Below are positions 16,978 through 25,891 of a DNA stretch of 64,000 bases, one piece after another. A program made the position numbers and the translations under genes. Location: the NCBI GenBank assembly GCA_030696155.1, contig JAUYSY010000039.1, positions 20,054 to 84,053 on the forward strand. The letters run 5' to 3'. This stretch comes from Alphaproteobacteria bacterium. GTDB lineage: Bacteria > Pseudomonadota > Alphaproteobacteria > JAUXUR01. The notes below the pieces were generated by a model. The model saw only the letters and a list, made by a program, of their open reading frames with translations, was not told the DNA's origin and did no database searches. Each line of letters starts with the position of its first letter. Positions within the stretch are counted from its first letter, which is position 1.

Positions 16978-18600
16978 CTATCGTATGATTTCTAAATCTT
17001 TTGAATAAAAAATATCAAGAACATTGTTCGACGTCATTTCATACCCTTTAATATAAGGTTTAACCAAACGGGACCTAACCGCATGATATAATGGAATCAG
17101 CGCATGTTTGTCTAAAAGCATTTTTTCTGCATTACCCATCAAAATCGCCCTCTCATCCAAATTATTCGTCATTGATGCTTTTTTCATAAGATTATCGTAA
17201 GTTAGAGAGCTATAAGCTAAATCATTTAATCCTGTATTAGAAATAAGCGTTTCTAAAAAAGTATATGGATCATTATAATCGCCAATCCAACCAGCTCCAC
17301 AGATTTCAAAGTTTTTTTTCTCGAAACGTTCTTGTAAAAATACTTTTGATTCCATATTGTGAAGAGTCACTTGAATCCCAGGTAAATATTGTTTCCACAT
17401 ATTAACGACTGCAACTGCGATTTTTTTATAATTTTCATTTGTTTCAAATGAAAAAGTTATATTCAGAGGTCTTTTTTCTGAGTATCCGGCTTCCTTGTAT
17501 AAGGCTTTAGCACGCTCAATACGATCATTCATAGGTGTATCTTTGAATGCAACAGATTGTGGTCGCGCATTCGCCGTATTAGGTGGCACAAAGCCATATG
17601 CTGGTATTTCGCCTGCTGCAATTATTTTTGCAGAAAGTATCTCGCGATCAATAACAAGAGAGAGCGCTTCACGTACTTTCTTGCTTTTACCTAAAGGTTC
17701 TTTAGCTAGATTAATACCATAATAAAAAGTTGTAAGATAAGGTTGTGTTTTTAAATCTTTACTTAACTTTGAATCTTCTTTCACTTGTTTGAAACGGTCA
17801 GATGACAAGGTAAAAGTTAAATCTAATTCATTTGCTCTATATTTTTTTAGGATAGTATTTGCATCTTCTATTGGATAATATTGTACTTTGTCAAGTTTGA
17901 CATGTTCTCGATCCCAGTAATGTAGATTTTTTGAAAGTGTAATATATTCATTAAAACGTCTATCAGAAAGAACGAAAGCGCCGTTTGAAATAAGATTACC
18001 TGGTTTAATAAAATCTGAGTCTCCAAATTTTTCATAAGAAGCTTTATGAAAGGGAAAAAAGGATGGATGCAAAAGTGCGTTTAAAAAATAAGGCGTCGTG
18101 GCTTTAAGCTTAACCTCAAGAATATGATCATCAATCGCTTTCACACCTAATTGAGATAAATCTATGATCTTGCCTTTATTTATTTGTTCAGCGTTTAAGA
18201 TAGGATAATGAATGAAGGCATAAGTAGAGGCGGTTTTTGGATCTAGTACATGCTGCCAGGCAAAAACAAAATCATGTGCAGTGAGCTTATCGCCATTAGA
18301 CCATTTAATGTCTTTACGTAAGTGAAAGCGATATAATTTCCCATCATCTTCAATATCCCATTTTTCAGCATTTCCTGGGATAATTTTTCCATCCTGATTG
18401 CACAATATAAGGCCTTCATAAAGATCTCGCATAATAAAATAGGATAAAACATCACAAGATTTCGCTATGTGGAGGGAATCTGGTTCTGCATCTAAACTAC
18501 GTTTTAAAATTTGAACATCTTTTTTATTAGCCTTAAGATCAGCATCAACCAAGAAGACACTTAGTATAATAGTTATTAAAATTGTAAATAATTTCTTCAC
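16978..18600 (-). CDS. oppA: Peptide ABC transporter substrate-binding protein, OppA family
   Basis: A 540-residue periplasmic binding protein (SBP family 5) that captures oligopeptides for an ABC importer. The signal peptide is MKKLFTILITIILSVFLVDA. Family marks are the N-terminal AEPDSLHIAK, LYEGLI..DG, AEKWDIEDDGKLYRFHLRKD with WSNGDKLTAHDFVFAW, and later VREALSLVIDRE. Length fits OppA. No permease or ATPase genes are in the window, so partners must be elsewhere, or the protein acts alone. Peptide uptake would suit a host-dependent lifestyle (inference). Confidence 0.9.
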   Translation of the reverse strand: MKKLFTILITIILSVFLVDADLKANKKDVQILKRSLDAEPDSLHIAKSCDVLSYFIMRDLYEGLILCNQDGKIIPGNAEKWDIEDDGKLYRFHLRKDIKWSNGDKLTAHDFVFAWQHVLDPKTASTYAFIHYPILNAEQINKGKIIDLSQLGVKAIDDHILEVKLKATTPYFLNALLHPSFFPFHKASYEKFGDSDFIKPGNLISNGAFVLSDRRFNEYITLSKNLHYWDREHVKLDKVQYYPIEDANTILKKYRANELDLTFTLSSDRFKQVKEDSKLSKDLKTQPYLTTFYYGINLAKEPLGKSKKVREALSLVIDREILSAKIIAAGEIPAYGFVPPNTANARPQSVAFKDTPMNDRIERAKALYKEAGYSEKRPLNITFSFETNENYKKIAVAVVNMWKQYLPGIQVTLHNMESKVFLQERFEKKNFEICGAGWIGDYNDPYTFLETLISNTGLNDLAYSSLTYDNLMKKASMTNNLDERAILMGNAEKMLLDKHALIPLYHAVRSRLVKPYIKGYEMTSNNVLDIFYSKDLEIIR

Positions 18601-18716
18601 AATTCCCTCTAATTTTTTTAACGTTTCTTTAACAAAATAAAGTTAAATTACTATAATTATCTTCATATATTTCCTGGAAGTGATATAAAATTTTATGATG
18701 ATCTAATTTTGTGGTT

Positions 18717-18746
18717 CAAAAAAAAAGAGGCCAAAGCCCCCTTTTT
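18717..18746 (-). terminator. Probable terminator after the DUF2059 gene
   Basis: On the minus strand AGGGGGC-TTT-GGCCTCT forms a short hairpin followed by eight T. A second hairpin GCCTTC/GAAGGC lies at about 18753-18770 just before it, 10-30 bases past the stop at 18783. Confidence 0.6.
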
Positions 18747-18782
18747 TATATAATGCCTTCCAAAAGAAGGCAATTAGTTTAA

Positions 18783-19697
18783 TTATTCTGAACTTGATTC
18801 AGATTCTACAAAAGAAACTGGTACAGATGCTGAATTTTCAGGTATCTCCTCTCCCAATGGCATAGCTTGTGGAATAACCTGAGGCATGCCTTGTGGCATT
18901 TCCATAGGAACGCCTTGAGGCATACCAGTGCTTTGTTTTCCTTGAAGCATGCTCTCAATCCCTTTAGAAAGACCTTGAACATCTGTTGAAAGTTTACTTA
19001 AATTCAACGTATCAATGATAGCGGACACAGATTTGTAACGATTTTTAAGTTTTTCTTTAAATTCAGGTGAATCAAATTTAACTGTTAATTGAAGCGCTGT
19101 TAATTCTTCTTCAACAAGCTTCGTCAATTCTTGTCCTTTTTTTATCCATTCTTTTGGATTTTGTTGTAATGCAAATCCCATTCCAAGGCCAATAATCTCT
19201 TGAGTGTATTGCGCAAGAACAGCAGGATCTTTAAGTGCACTGAAAAGAGGTCCTAAAATCCAAGTGAGCATAAAATCATATTGCTTTTGCATAACAGGTT
19301 TTTGATAAATTTCAATAAGCTCTTTTAATTCAGCTTCTGTAAAATGCTTTGCAGCTTCTGCAATCATTGGTTTTTTAATAACATTCATCACAGGTTGAAT
19401 AAATTGCATCAAATATTCATTAGCCTTTGCCAAAGTTTTATCAAAGGGTTTTGCAGGCATATCAAGCCCTTTAAACTCTTCCTCAAGGGGAGCTAGAAAT
19501 TTACGAATGTCAGGAAATGTTAGTAATTTTGAAACTTCTAAAAATTTATCAGCCAATTGAACCTTAGAACCTGTTGATTCAGCTATCTCTGTTTTAGCAT
19601 TTGCAGGCGCATCTTTGCTGCCCATCGCATTGCTTTGATTTATTGATGTAAAGGTTAAAAGTGAAAAACATATGATGGATGTTAACTTACGATTCAT
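18783..19697 (-). CDS. Secreted DUF2059-containing protein with MPQ-rich tail
   Basis: 304 residues. The signal peptide is MNRKLTSIICFSLLTFTSIN.., cut near SNA. The middle contains a DUF2059-like segment, AAKHFTEAELKELIEIYQKP, common in periplasmic proteins of unknown role. The C-terminus has a Met-Pro-Gln-Gly rich stretch (GMPQGVPMEMPQGMPQVIPQ) followed by a Ser/Glu end, probably disordered. The gene stands alone between OppA and ygfZ, and a hairpin terminator follows. Confidence 0.7.
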   Translation of the reverse strand: MNRKLTSIICFSLLTFTSINQSNAMGSKDAPANAKTEIAESTGSKVQLADKFLEVSKLLTFPDIRKFLAPLEEEFKGLDMPAKPFDKTLAKANEYLMQFIQPVMNVIKKPMIAEAAKHFTEAELKELIEIYQKPVMQKQYDFMLTWILGPLFSALKDPAVLAQYTQEIIGLGMGFALQQNPKEWIKKGQELTKLVEEELTALQLTVKFDSPEFKEKLKNRYKSVSAIIDTLNLSKLSTDVQGLSKGIESMLQGKQSTGMPQGVPMEMPQGMPQVIPQAMPLGEEIPENSASVPVSFVESESSSE

Positions 19698-19757
19698 TTG
19701 GCTCTCCTTAAGAAATATACGTCATGTTAAAAGATATAGTTTTTTTGTCAACGCTTA

Positions 19758-20657
19758 TTAAAAATCTTCACTTAAATTAAACTTCATCCATTCTGGTATA
19801 AAAGGATGAATTATTGTGCCTGAAGATTTTATTACACCTTTATTGTTGATAAGCTCTTTAAGATATTCCAATCTAAAAAGGCCTAACCCTATGTTAGAAC
19901 TGACTGATTTTATTTCACCTGCACTATTTTCAAGAAGATGCACAACATCACCTATAATGGGCGTTGTACCGATATAAGAAAAAGGTAAAAGTCTTTTACG
20001 CACCAATCCCCTATATTTAGTTCTTGCCGTTAGTTCTTGTCCTAAATAGCACCCTTTTTCCCAATCAATAGCACCCATATCGTCAAAACCATTTTCAAGT
20101 AAAATAGCCTTTCCTGATTGTAGATCGCGTGCGCCATCAGGAATACCCAATTTCATACGATGTTCATCATAATCGTCGAGTGATTTTTCCATAAAGGAAT
20201 TTTGTTTTAAAAACGCATCATTTTCTAAATAAGCACGCCCACCGAGCATATTTAATCTAGGATCTTTAAAAATGATCCCTTCACTTATTTCTAAAATCGT
20301 TTGATTATCAGCAAAATTAAATAGATGTGACCAATTTTTACCCCATATTGCATATATCTTATGAGATTCAATAGGTTGCAATATAACTTTTTGTCTTAAT
20401 TTATAAAGGGTCAATTTTTTCTTGAAATCTTCAAAACTTTCTTTGAAAGAATCCATCCAAATGTCACCTTGAAACAATGTGATCAATAGATCTTCTAAAA
20501 ATTTACCCTGAGGTGTCAGAAAAGCCGCATAAATTGGCTTCTGTTGGGTTAAAATGCGCGCGTCATTACTTATAAGACCCTGCAAAAATTCAATTGTATC
20601 GACACCTGAAATTTTCAGAATTTGTCGATAGTCCAATCGTGTATAAAATAAGCCCAT
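19758..20657 (-). CDS. ygfZ: Folate-binding protein YgfZ
   Basis: A GcvT-related, folate-binding protein that supports iron-sulfur cluster enzymes such as the tRNA methylthiotransferase MiaB. The YgfZ signature K-G-C-Y-x-G-Q-E is present as EKGCYLGQELTART. Other marks are GFLQGLISND near the N-terminus, FLTPQGKFLEDL, and the C-terminal half with VRKRLLPF. The length of 299 residues is normal. The start is ATG 20657. It is followed by the DUF2059 gene 60 bases downstream and preceded by a small DUF465-like gene. Confidence 0.9.
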   Translation of the reverse strand: MGLFYTRLDYRQILKISGVDTIEFLQGLISNDARILTQQKPIYAAFLTPQGKFLEDLLITLFQGDIWMDSFKESFEDFKKKLTLYKLRQKVILQPIESHKIYAIWGKNWSHLFNFADNQTILEISEGIIFKDPRLNMLGGRAYLENDAFLKQNSFMEKSLDDYDEHRMKLGIPDGARDLQSGKAILLENGFDDMGAIDWEKGCYLGQELTARTKYRGLVRKRLLPFSYIGTTPIIGDVVHLLENSAGEIKSVSSNIGLGLFRLEYLKELINNKGVIKSSGTIIHPFIPEWMKFNLSEDF

Positions 20658-20684
20658 ATATCTGTAAACTTAATGTCCCGAAAA

Positions 20685-20930
20685 CTATGCAACGATGTTT
20701 GGATGAAGTTCGCTCTGAAAGTGATCTATTTGAACTTTAATATTCTTCTTGACTTGTTGTAAGCGTGCCAATTGCAATTGATTTGAAGGCGACGTTTTAA
20801 TGAATTTCTGAATTTCTTCATCGATTTTTTTGTAAGAATTTTTTAAAACTGACAGCTTGCGCATAAGATCCTCGCCATCATCTAGAGGCGAAAGCTCAAA
20901 AAAAGAAGTCGATTGAACAGATGTTAACAT
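20685..20930 (-). CDS. Small DUF465/YdcH-like protein
   Basis: 81 residues, no signal peptide. The C-terminal ~55 residues (KNSYKKIDEEIQKFIKTSPS and LQLARLQQVKKNIKVQID) fit the helical DUF465 pattern, in which a first helix is followed by L-x-x-L-K-x-x-K-x-x-L-K-D-x-I. Function is unknown. It lies 27 bases upstream of ygfZ on the same strand and could be cotranscribed. The long N-terminal extension is unusual for the family, so the assignment is moderate. Confidence 0.6.
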   Translation of the reverse strand: MLTSVQSTSFFELSPLDDGEDLMRKLSVLKNSYKKIDEEIQKFIKTSPSNQLQLARLQQVKKNIKVQIDHFQSELHPNIVA

Positions 20931-21107
20931 GATATTTTTACCCTTTTTTAACTAATTTGTGGTATCTTTGGTTACAGTGACTCTCTATCCTCATTTGACA
21001 ATATTTAGAGTTAAAATGCAAGAAAAAAATAAAGACATAATGAAACAGCATTGTTTACACTAAAAAAAATTAAATTTTGTTAAAATTACAAGTAATATGG
21101 ACAAAAA

Positions 21108-22571
21108 ATGGCTTATATTATTCCGATGATTCCTTTTGAAATGCTTGTTTTTGGAGGCGCAGGTGATCTGTCAATGCGTAAACTTATGCCGGCACTTTTC
21201 CATCTTCATTGTGATAATCGACTTCCAATTCATGGAAAAGTATATTGCTTAGGCCGCGAAAATTTATCAAAAGAAGATTTTATTCAATCTATTTTTGATA
21301 TGCATCAACCCCTTTTTGCAGAACAAAAAGAAAAAGTTGATTCTTTTTTTGAACGTATTCATTACATTCAATTTGAAGCGCTGAATATTGAATCCTACAA
21401 AAAAATTAAAACAATATTATCAAGCGATACTGAACTGGCGCGCATTTTTTATTTAGCAACGCCTTCTTCACTTTTTGGTCCCATTTCGCAGAATATTTCA
21501 CTTGCGGATTTAATGACTAAAAAATCACGCGTCGTTGTTGAAAAACCTTTGGGCCATGATTTAGCCTCGTTCCAAAAAATAAATAATCTTATTTGTGATG
21601 TTTTTCAAGAAAGTCAAATTTATCGTATTGATCATTATTTAGGCAAAGAAACAGTACAAAATTTAATGGCGTTACGTTTTACGAACACACTTTTTGAATC
21701 TATGTGGAATCGCTCCTACATCAGCCATGTTCAAATCACCGTTGCAGAAACAATTGGCATTGAAGGACGTCATCAATTTTATGACCAATCAGGCGCCTTA
21801 CGTGACATGGTTCAAAATCATTTGTTGCAACTTTTATGCTTAGTCGCAATGGAGCCGCCATCAAATGCAGAGGCCAATACGATTCGTGACGAAAAGTTAC
21901 GTGTTCTTAAAGCGTTAAGACCCATTAAAGATCAAGATGTTATTACGCATGTTGTTAGAGCGCAATACAAACAGGGCAACATACAAGATGTAAACGTAAA
22001 AGGATATTTGGAAGAGCAAAATATACCCCAAACAAGCACAACCGAAACTTTTATTGCCCTTAAAACCTATATTGATAATTGGCGATGGGCTGGCATTCCT
22101 TTTTATCTACGTACAGGTAAACGTTTACATAATCGATATTCTGAAATTGTCATTCAATTTAAAAAAGTGCCCCATCTTATTTATCCATCAAGTGTTGGTA
22201 TTATTGAAGAAAATAGATTAGTGATACGGCTTCAACCAGATGAGGGCATCAAATTTAAATTAATGTCTAAGACCCCTGGCCCTGGTATGAATCTGGTGCC
22301 CGTATACCTAAATTTAAATTTTGCCGAAACTTTTAATGAGCGTTATCCAGATGCCTATGAACGCCTTATCATGGATGTTGTGCGCGGCATTCCAACCCTA
22401 TTTATGCGTAAAGATGAGGTTGAAGAAGCATGGAAATGGACAGAAAATATTCTTAATGCATGGCAAGAATTATCACCGCCGCTAAAAACATATCCCGCAG
22501 GCACTTGGGGACCTACTTCATCTATTGCGCTTATTGAGCGAGATGGGTTTACCTGGCATGAGGACATATAA
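21108..22571 (+). CDS. zwf: Glucose-6-phosphate 1-dehydrogenase
   Basis: Oxidises glucose 6-phosphate to 6-phosphogluconolactone and makes NADPH, the first step of the oxidative pentose phosphate pathway. The N-terminal nucleotide-binding motif is GGAGDLSMRKLMPALFHL, the active-site signature is RIDHYLGKE, and FYLRTGKRL follows. The length of 487 residues is normal. Its stop overlaps the start of pgl (TAATG), so the two are coupled. Two in-frame ATG codons lie 18 and 30 bases downstream; the first was kept because nothing decides against it. Confidence 0.96.
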   Translation: MAYIIPMIPFEMLVFGGAGDLSMRKLMPALFHLHCDNRLPIHGKVYCLGRENLSKEDFIQSIFDMHQPLFAEQKEKVDSFFERIHYIQFEALNIESYKKIKTILSSDTELARIFYLATPSSLFGPISQNISLADLMTKKSRVVVEKPLGHDLASFQKINNLICDVFQESQIYRIDHYLGKETVQNLMALRFTNTLFESMWNRSYISHVQITVAETIGIEGRHQFYDQSGALRDMVQNHLLQLLCLVAMEPPSNAEANTIRDEKLRVLKALRPIKDQDVITHVVRAQYKQGNIQDVNVKGYLEEQNIPQTSTTETFIALKTYIDNWRWAGIPFYLRTGKRLHNRYSEIVIQFKKVPHLIYPSSVGIIEENRLVIRLQPDEGIKFKLMSKTPGPGMNLVPVYLNLNFAETFNERYPDAYERLIMDVVRGIPTLFMRKDEVEEAWKWTENILNAWQELSPPLKTYPAGTWGPTSSIALIERDGFTWHEDI

Positions 22572-23236
22572 TGCCTATTGTAAAACATTATTTTAATAAT
22601 GAAGACAAACTTACCCAAAAAATTTATACGGATTTCAAAAAAGAACGTCAAAAAATAAATTCACTTAATCAAGTTGTAGCGCTTGCTGGAGGATCTACAC
22701 CTGAAAAATTATATACATTATTAGGTCAAGAAGATTGGAATAATGTGTGTTTTACTTTAAGCGACGAAAGACTTCTTGCTCACAATCATATTGGACGAAA
22801 TGAAACGTTGCTTTATCAAACGCTTTTTAAAAATACCCCTAATCCAGATTTTTTTAGTTTAGCACCTCTTAATTTTAATCAACAAACACTAGAAAAATCA
22901 TTGAATGAAGCATGGCTCAGCCAAAATAAAAAATTGCATCTTGTTTTGTTAGGCATGGGTGAAGACGGTCATATCGCTTCTCTTTTTCCACCTCAGGAAT
23001 ATGTTGAAAACGACCCAAAAATATTCATTGAAACGAAAGGGCCCATGCCTTTTCCCAATCGCATAGGCTTAAGTTTTAATGCATTATGTGAAACATCTAT
23101 AATTTTTCTTTTTATAAAAGGCGCAAAAAAGAAAGAAATTTTAGAGAAAGCATTATTAAAAGAAGATACAAATTTACCCATTTCAATTCTTTTAGCACAT
23201 AGTAAAAAATCAATTCATGTTTATTGGGCAGAATAA
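22571..23236 (+). CDS. pgl: 6-phosphogluconolactonase
   Basis: Hydrolyses 6-phosphogluconolactone made by Zwf. 221 residues with family marks ALAGGSTPEKLY, FTLSDERLL (the Asp-Glu-Arg motif) and GMGEDGHIASLFP. The start overlaps the zwf stop. The 6-phosphogluconate dehydratase or dehydrogenase that would follow is not adjacent; the next feature is a tRNA gene. Confidence 0.95.
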   Translation: MPIVKHYFNNEDKLTQKIYTDFKKERQKINSLNQVVALAGGSTPEKLYTLLGQEDWNNVCFTLSDERLLAHNHIGRNETLLYQTLFKNTPNPDFFSLAPLNFNQQTLEKSLNEAWLSQNKKLHLVLLGMGEDGHIASLFPPQEYVENDPKIFIETKGPMPFPNRIGLSFNALCETSIIFLFIKGAKKKEILEKALLKEDTNLPISILLAHSKKSIHVYWAE

Positions 23237-23304
23237 AATATACAGAATAAAACACTATGAAAAAACTAAAATTTAGCATAATATGTCCTTGAATTTAAAG
23301 TCAC

Positions 23305-23380
23305 GGGTGCGTAGCTCAGTTGGGAGAGCAGCTGACTCTTAATCAGCGGGTCCTAGGTTCGATCCCTAGTGCGCCCACCA
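23305..23380 (+). tRNA. tRNA-Lys (CUU anticodon)
   Basis: Full cloverleaf. Acceptor stem GGGTGCG/TGCGCCC, D arm GCTC..GAGC, anticodon stem GCTGA/TCAGC with loop CTCTTAA and anticodon CTT at 23338-23340, T arm CTAGG-TTCGATC-CCTAG, and an encoded CCA end (23378-23380). It reads AAG codons. It lies between pgl and rsmD. No att-like duplication was found nearby. Confidence 0.97.
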
Positions 23381-23407
23381 TTTTTTCATAAAACATTGCT
23401 CGGATTA

Positions 23408-23509
23408 TTTCAAAGTGTGGGTAGGAAGATAAGTGGTGAGCAAACGGAGTGTATTCTTCATACATGAGTATAGTAAATCCCGAAATCTGACGCCCTCCAC
23501 AATTTGAAA
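23408..23509. repeat. Family B-like palindromic repeat, copy 3
   Basis: Left arm TTTCAAAGTGTGGGTAGG; the reverse complement of the right end is TTTCAAATTGTGGAG. The core GAGTGTATTCTTCATACATGAG is shared with the element at 56188-56329 and, less closely, with the 9242 and 15250 copies. TGACGC near the right side is shared with those two. The right arm ends 12 bases before the rsmD start codon, so it sits in the untranslated leader. Confidence 0.65.
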
Positions 23510-23521
23510 GAATTTGAGCAT

Positions 23522-24079
23522 ATGAGAATTATAGCAGGCCAATTACGTGGACGTTCCCTCGTCTCACCACAAACTGAATCAATTCGACCCACAAGTGATC
23601 GTGTTAGACAAGCAGCTTTCAATATTATTGAACACAAATTAGATTTTTCTTTTGCTGACAAAATTATATTAGATATTTTTGGTGGCACGGGTGCTCTTGG
23701 ATTTGAAGCTCTTTCGCGAGGCGCTCAATCTGTCACCTACTTTGATACATTAAAAGAAGCACATCTGGTCGCACGTCAAAATGCTGAAAATCTTAAACTT
23801 ATTGATAAAATAATTTTTAGACAAATGGATGCGCTCAATCCGCCAATGGCCTCCCATCCTGTTGATTTTGTTTTTATGGATCCACCGTATAATATGCAAC
23901 TTGCTGAAAAAGCACTTATGGCGTTTAAATCAAAAAATTGGTTTAAGAAAGAAACCTATTTTATGGTCGAGGAATTAAAAAATGTTAATCCCAACTGGCC
24001 TGATTTTTTAACTCAAATAGACGAACGTGTTTACGGTAAAACAAAAATTATTTTTTTACAAATTAAAGAAGAAACTTAA
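23522..24079 (+). CDS. rsmD: 16S rRNA (guanine966-N2)-methyltransferase
   Basis: Methylates G966 of 16S rRNA during 30S assembly. 185 residues from ATG 23522, beginning MRIIAGQLRGRSL, the usual RsmD start; an in-frame TTG at 23504 lies inside a repeat and was rejected. PTSDRVRQAAFNII and the SAM-binding DIFGGTGALGFEALSRGA follow. The catalytic motif is FMDPPYN (DPPY, typical of amino-group methylases). Confidence 0.95.
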   Translation: MRIIAGQLRGRSLVSPQTESIRPTSDRVRQAAFNIIEHKLDFSFADKIILDIFGGTGALGFEALSRGAQSVTYFDTLKEAHLVARQNAENLKLIDKIIFRQMDALNPPMASHPVDFVFMDPPYNMQLAEKALMAFKSKNWFKKETYFMVEELKNVNPNWPDFLTQIDERVYGKTKIIFLQIKEET

Positions 24080-24102
24080 TTTTTCCAAAGATAACAACAT
24101 GT

Positions 24103-25575
24103 TTATTGAACTTTAGCTTTAACTTTTCCATCTTTGAATCGAAGCATTACATTGTCATTTTGTTTAATATTTTCAACGCTTGTAATTGTTTTGTGATCCT
24201 GGTTTTCAACGATTACAAATCCGCGGTTAAGTGTATTTTCATAAGAAAGTGTCTTTAATAAAACTGCATTTTGCTGCGTAATATTGATTTTGTCTTTCAT
24301 CAATTGCGACACGTTTTTTGTCATCGCTTTTTGATAAAGATTTAAATTTTCATGATTTTTTTGGATATTATTAACAATAGAAGAGGGTTTTAAAAATCCT
24401 GCAATTTGTTTAAACGCATTTGTTTTAAATGTTATTGTTTTTTCATAAGATTCTTTGAATGTTTTAAATAAATTTTTTGCTTCTTGTTCCATCAATTGCA
24501 CCTTATGTTTAGGATGTAATATTTTGTGACTAATAGCTTGAAAAGTATTAGTTTTTTCAGCCATTAATAAACGAACAGAATGTTGAAGTTTTTCACTATA
24601 TAGATCTAATTTTTGATTTTTTTCATCAAATTTGGATAATACTTGTTTTAAATGTTTGGTGATATTGGTTAAATTTAATGTGTGAATTTGTACTTTTTTA
24701 CGTGCAGAATGACTTGCCCTGAATTGTAAATGCACCAATTTTTCATAAAGCTCTTGCCTAACGGGTACTGCCATTTCAGCTGCAGCACTTGGCGTTGGTG
24801 CACGCAAATCTGAGGCGAAATCAATTAAAGTCGTATCCGTTTCATGACCGATGGCCGAAATCAAAGGAATGCTTGAATTTGCAGCCGCACGTACTACAAT
24901 TTCTTCATTAAAGGTCCAAAGATCTTCAATAGAACCACCGCCACGCGCAACAATTAATAAATCGGGTCGTAAGCCGGACGTGGTGCTTAATTGATTAAAG
25001 CCGTTGATGGCTGCTGCTATTTGATCTTTTGCGCCTTCCCCTTGCACAAGACAGGGCCAAACTAAAACGCGGCTGGGAAAACGATCTTGAATCCGATGCA
25101 AAATATCACGAATGACAGAACCTGTTGGCGATGTAATAACACCAATAATTAAAGGCAAAAATGGAATAGGTTTTTTACGTGCTGGATCAAATAATCCTTC
25201 AGCGAGTAGTTTTTGCTTTCTTTTTTCAAGCAAAGCAAGAAGAGCGCCCTCACCCGCAAGTTCCATCGAATCAACAATAATTTGATATTTCGACCGTCCA
25301 GGAAAAGTTGTAATTTTTCCACGACAAATAACCTCTAACCCATCTTCAGGATTAAAAGGAAATTTAAGGGCCGTACCACGCCAAGCGACCGCATCTAATA
25401 TCGCGTCTTGATCTTTGAGTGTAAAATAAACATGGCCTGATGTTGCACGTTTAAAACCCGAAATTTCACCCCGGACACGCACTAAAGAAAATTGATCTTC
25501 AACGGTTTTTTTGAGTGCAGAAGACAGTTCAGAAACAGAAAAAATAGGAAGATTATGTTCGTTTAAATATAGCAT
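24103..25575 (-). CDS. xseA: Exodeoxyribonuclease VII large subunit
   Basis: Catalytic subunit of ExoVII, which degrades single-stranded DNA. 490 residues. An N-terminal OB-fold ([20 protein letters not shown], about 20-110) is followed by the nuclease core with [27 protein letters not shown] and [15 protein letters not shown] long coiled-coil region runs from about 270 to 430, and a C-terminal segment has LNRGFVIV. The small subunit xseB is not adjacent. Its stop lies 24 bases beyond the convergent rsmD stop. Confidence 0.96.
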   Translation of the reverse strand: MLYLNEHNLPIFSVSELSSALKKTVEDQFSLVRVRGEISGFKRATSGHVYFTLKDQDAILDAVAWRGTALKFPFNPEDGLEVICRGKITTFPGRSKYQIIVDSMELAGEGALLALLEKRKQKLLAEGLFDPARKKPIPFLPLIIGVITSPTGSVIRDILHRIQDRFPSRVLVWPCLVQGEGAKDQIAAAINGFNQLSTTSGLRPDLLIVARGGGSIEDLWTFNEEIVVRAAANSSIPLISAIGHETDTTLIDFASDLRAPTPSAAAEMAVPVRQELYEKLVHLQFRASHSARKKVQIHTLNLTNITKHLKQVLSKFDEKNQKLDLYSEKLQHSVRLLMAEKTNTFQAISHKILHPKHKVQLMEQEAKNLFKTFKESYEKTITFKTNAFKQIAGFLKPSSIVNNIQKNHENLNLYQKAMTKNVSQLMKDKINITQQNAVLLKTLSYENTLNRGFVIVENQDHKTITSVENIKQNDNVMLRFKDGKVKAKVQ

Positions 25576-25819
25576 CTAATTTATAATATATCCCTAGCCT
25601 AGTAAGATAGTACCAAAATAATACTACAATCAAAAGAAAAACAAATGAAATACGTATATTTTATTAAGATATGTCATAAACGCACCACAAATCTCGTGAC
25701 CTCAAATTATGAGCTAATGTATCAGTGTTCTAAAAAAAAATAAAAACTGACTATACATTAATAAAACTATTGATTTTTATACTATTTAACATTGTCTTTA
25801 TGATAAATAGATTATTTTC

Positions 25820-25848
25820 TTGACATGACAGCAATATTGTCATATTGT
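25820..25848 (+). promoter_or_regulatory. Promoter with internal inverted repeat
   Basis: TTGACA (25820-25825) and TATTGT (25843-25848) are 17 bases apart. The spacer and its edges contain the inverted repeat ATGACA-GCAATAT-TGTCAT, which could bind a repressor. It lies 44 bases upstream of the secreted NlpC/P60-like gene. The rest of the 316-base gap after xseA is AT-rich with no gene seen. Confidence 0.65.
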
Positions 25849-25891
25849 GACTTCATATTAAAATGTATTAATTTATTAAAAGGAAGTTAAA

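Noticed and set aside
23305..23509. Integration site at tRNA-Lys
   Set aside because: The repeat after the tRNA is a palindromic family B-like copy, not a duplication of the tRNA 3' end, and no integrase is nearby.
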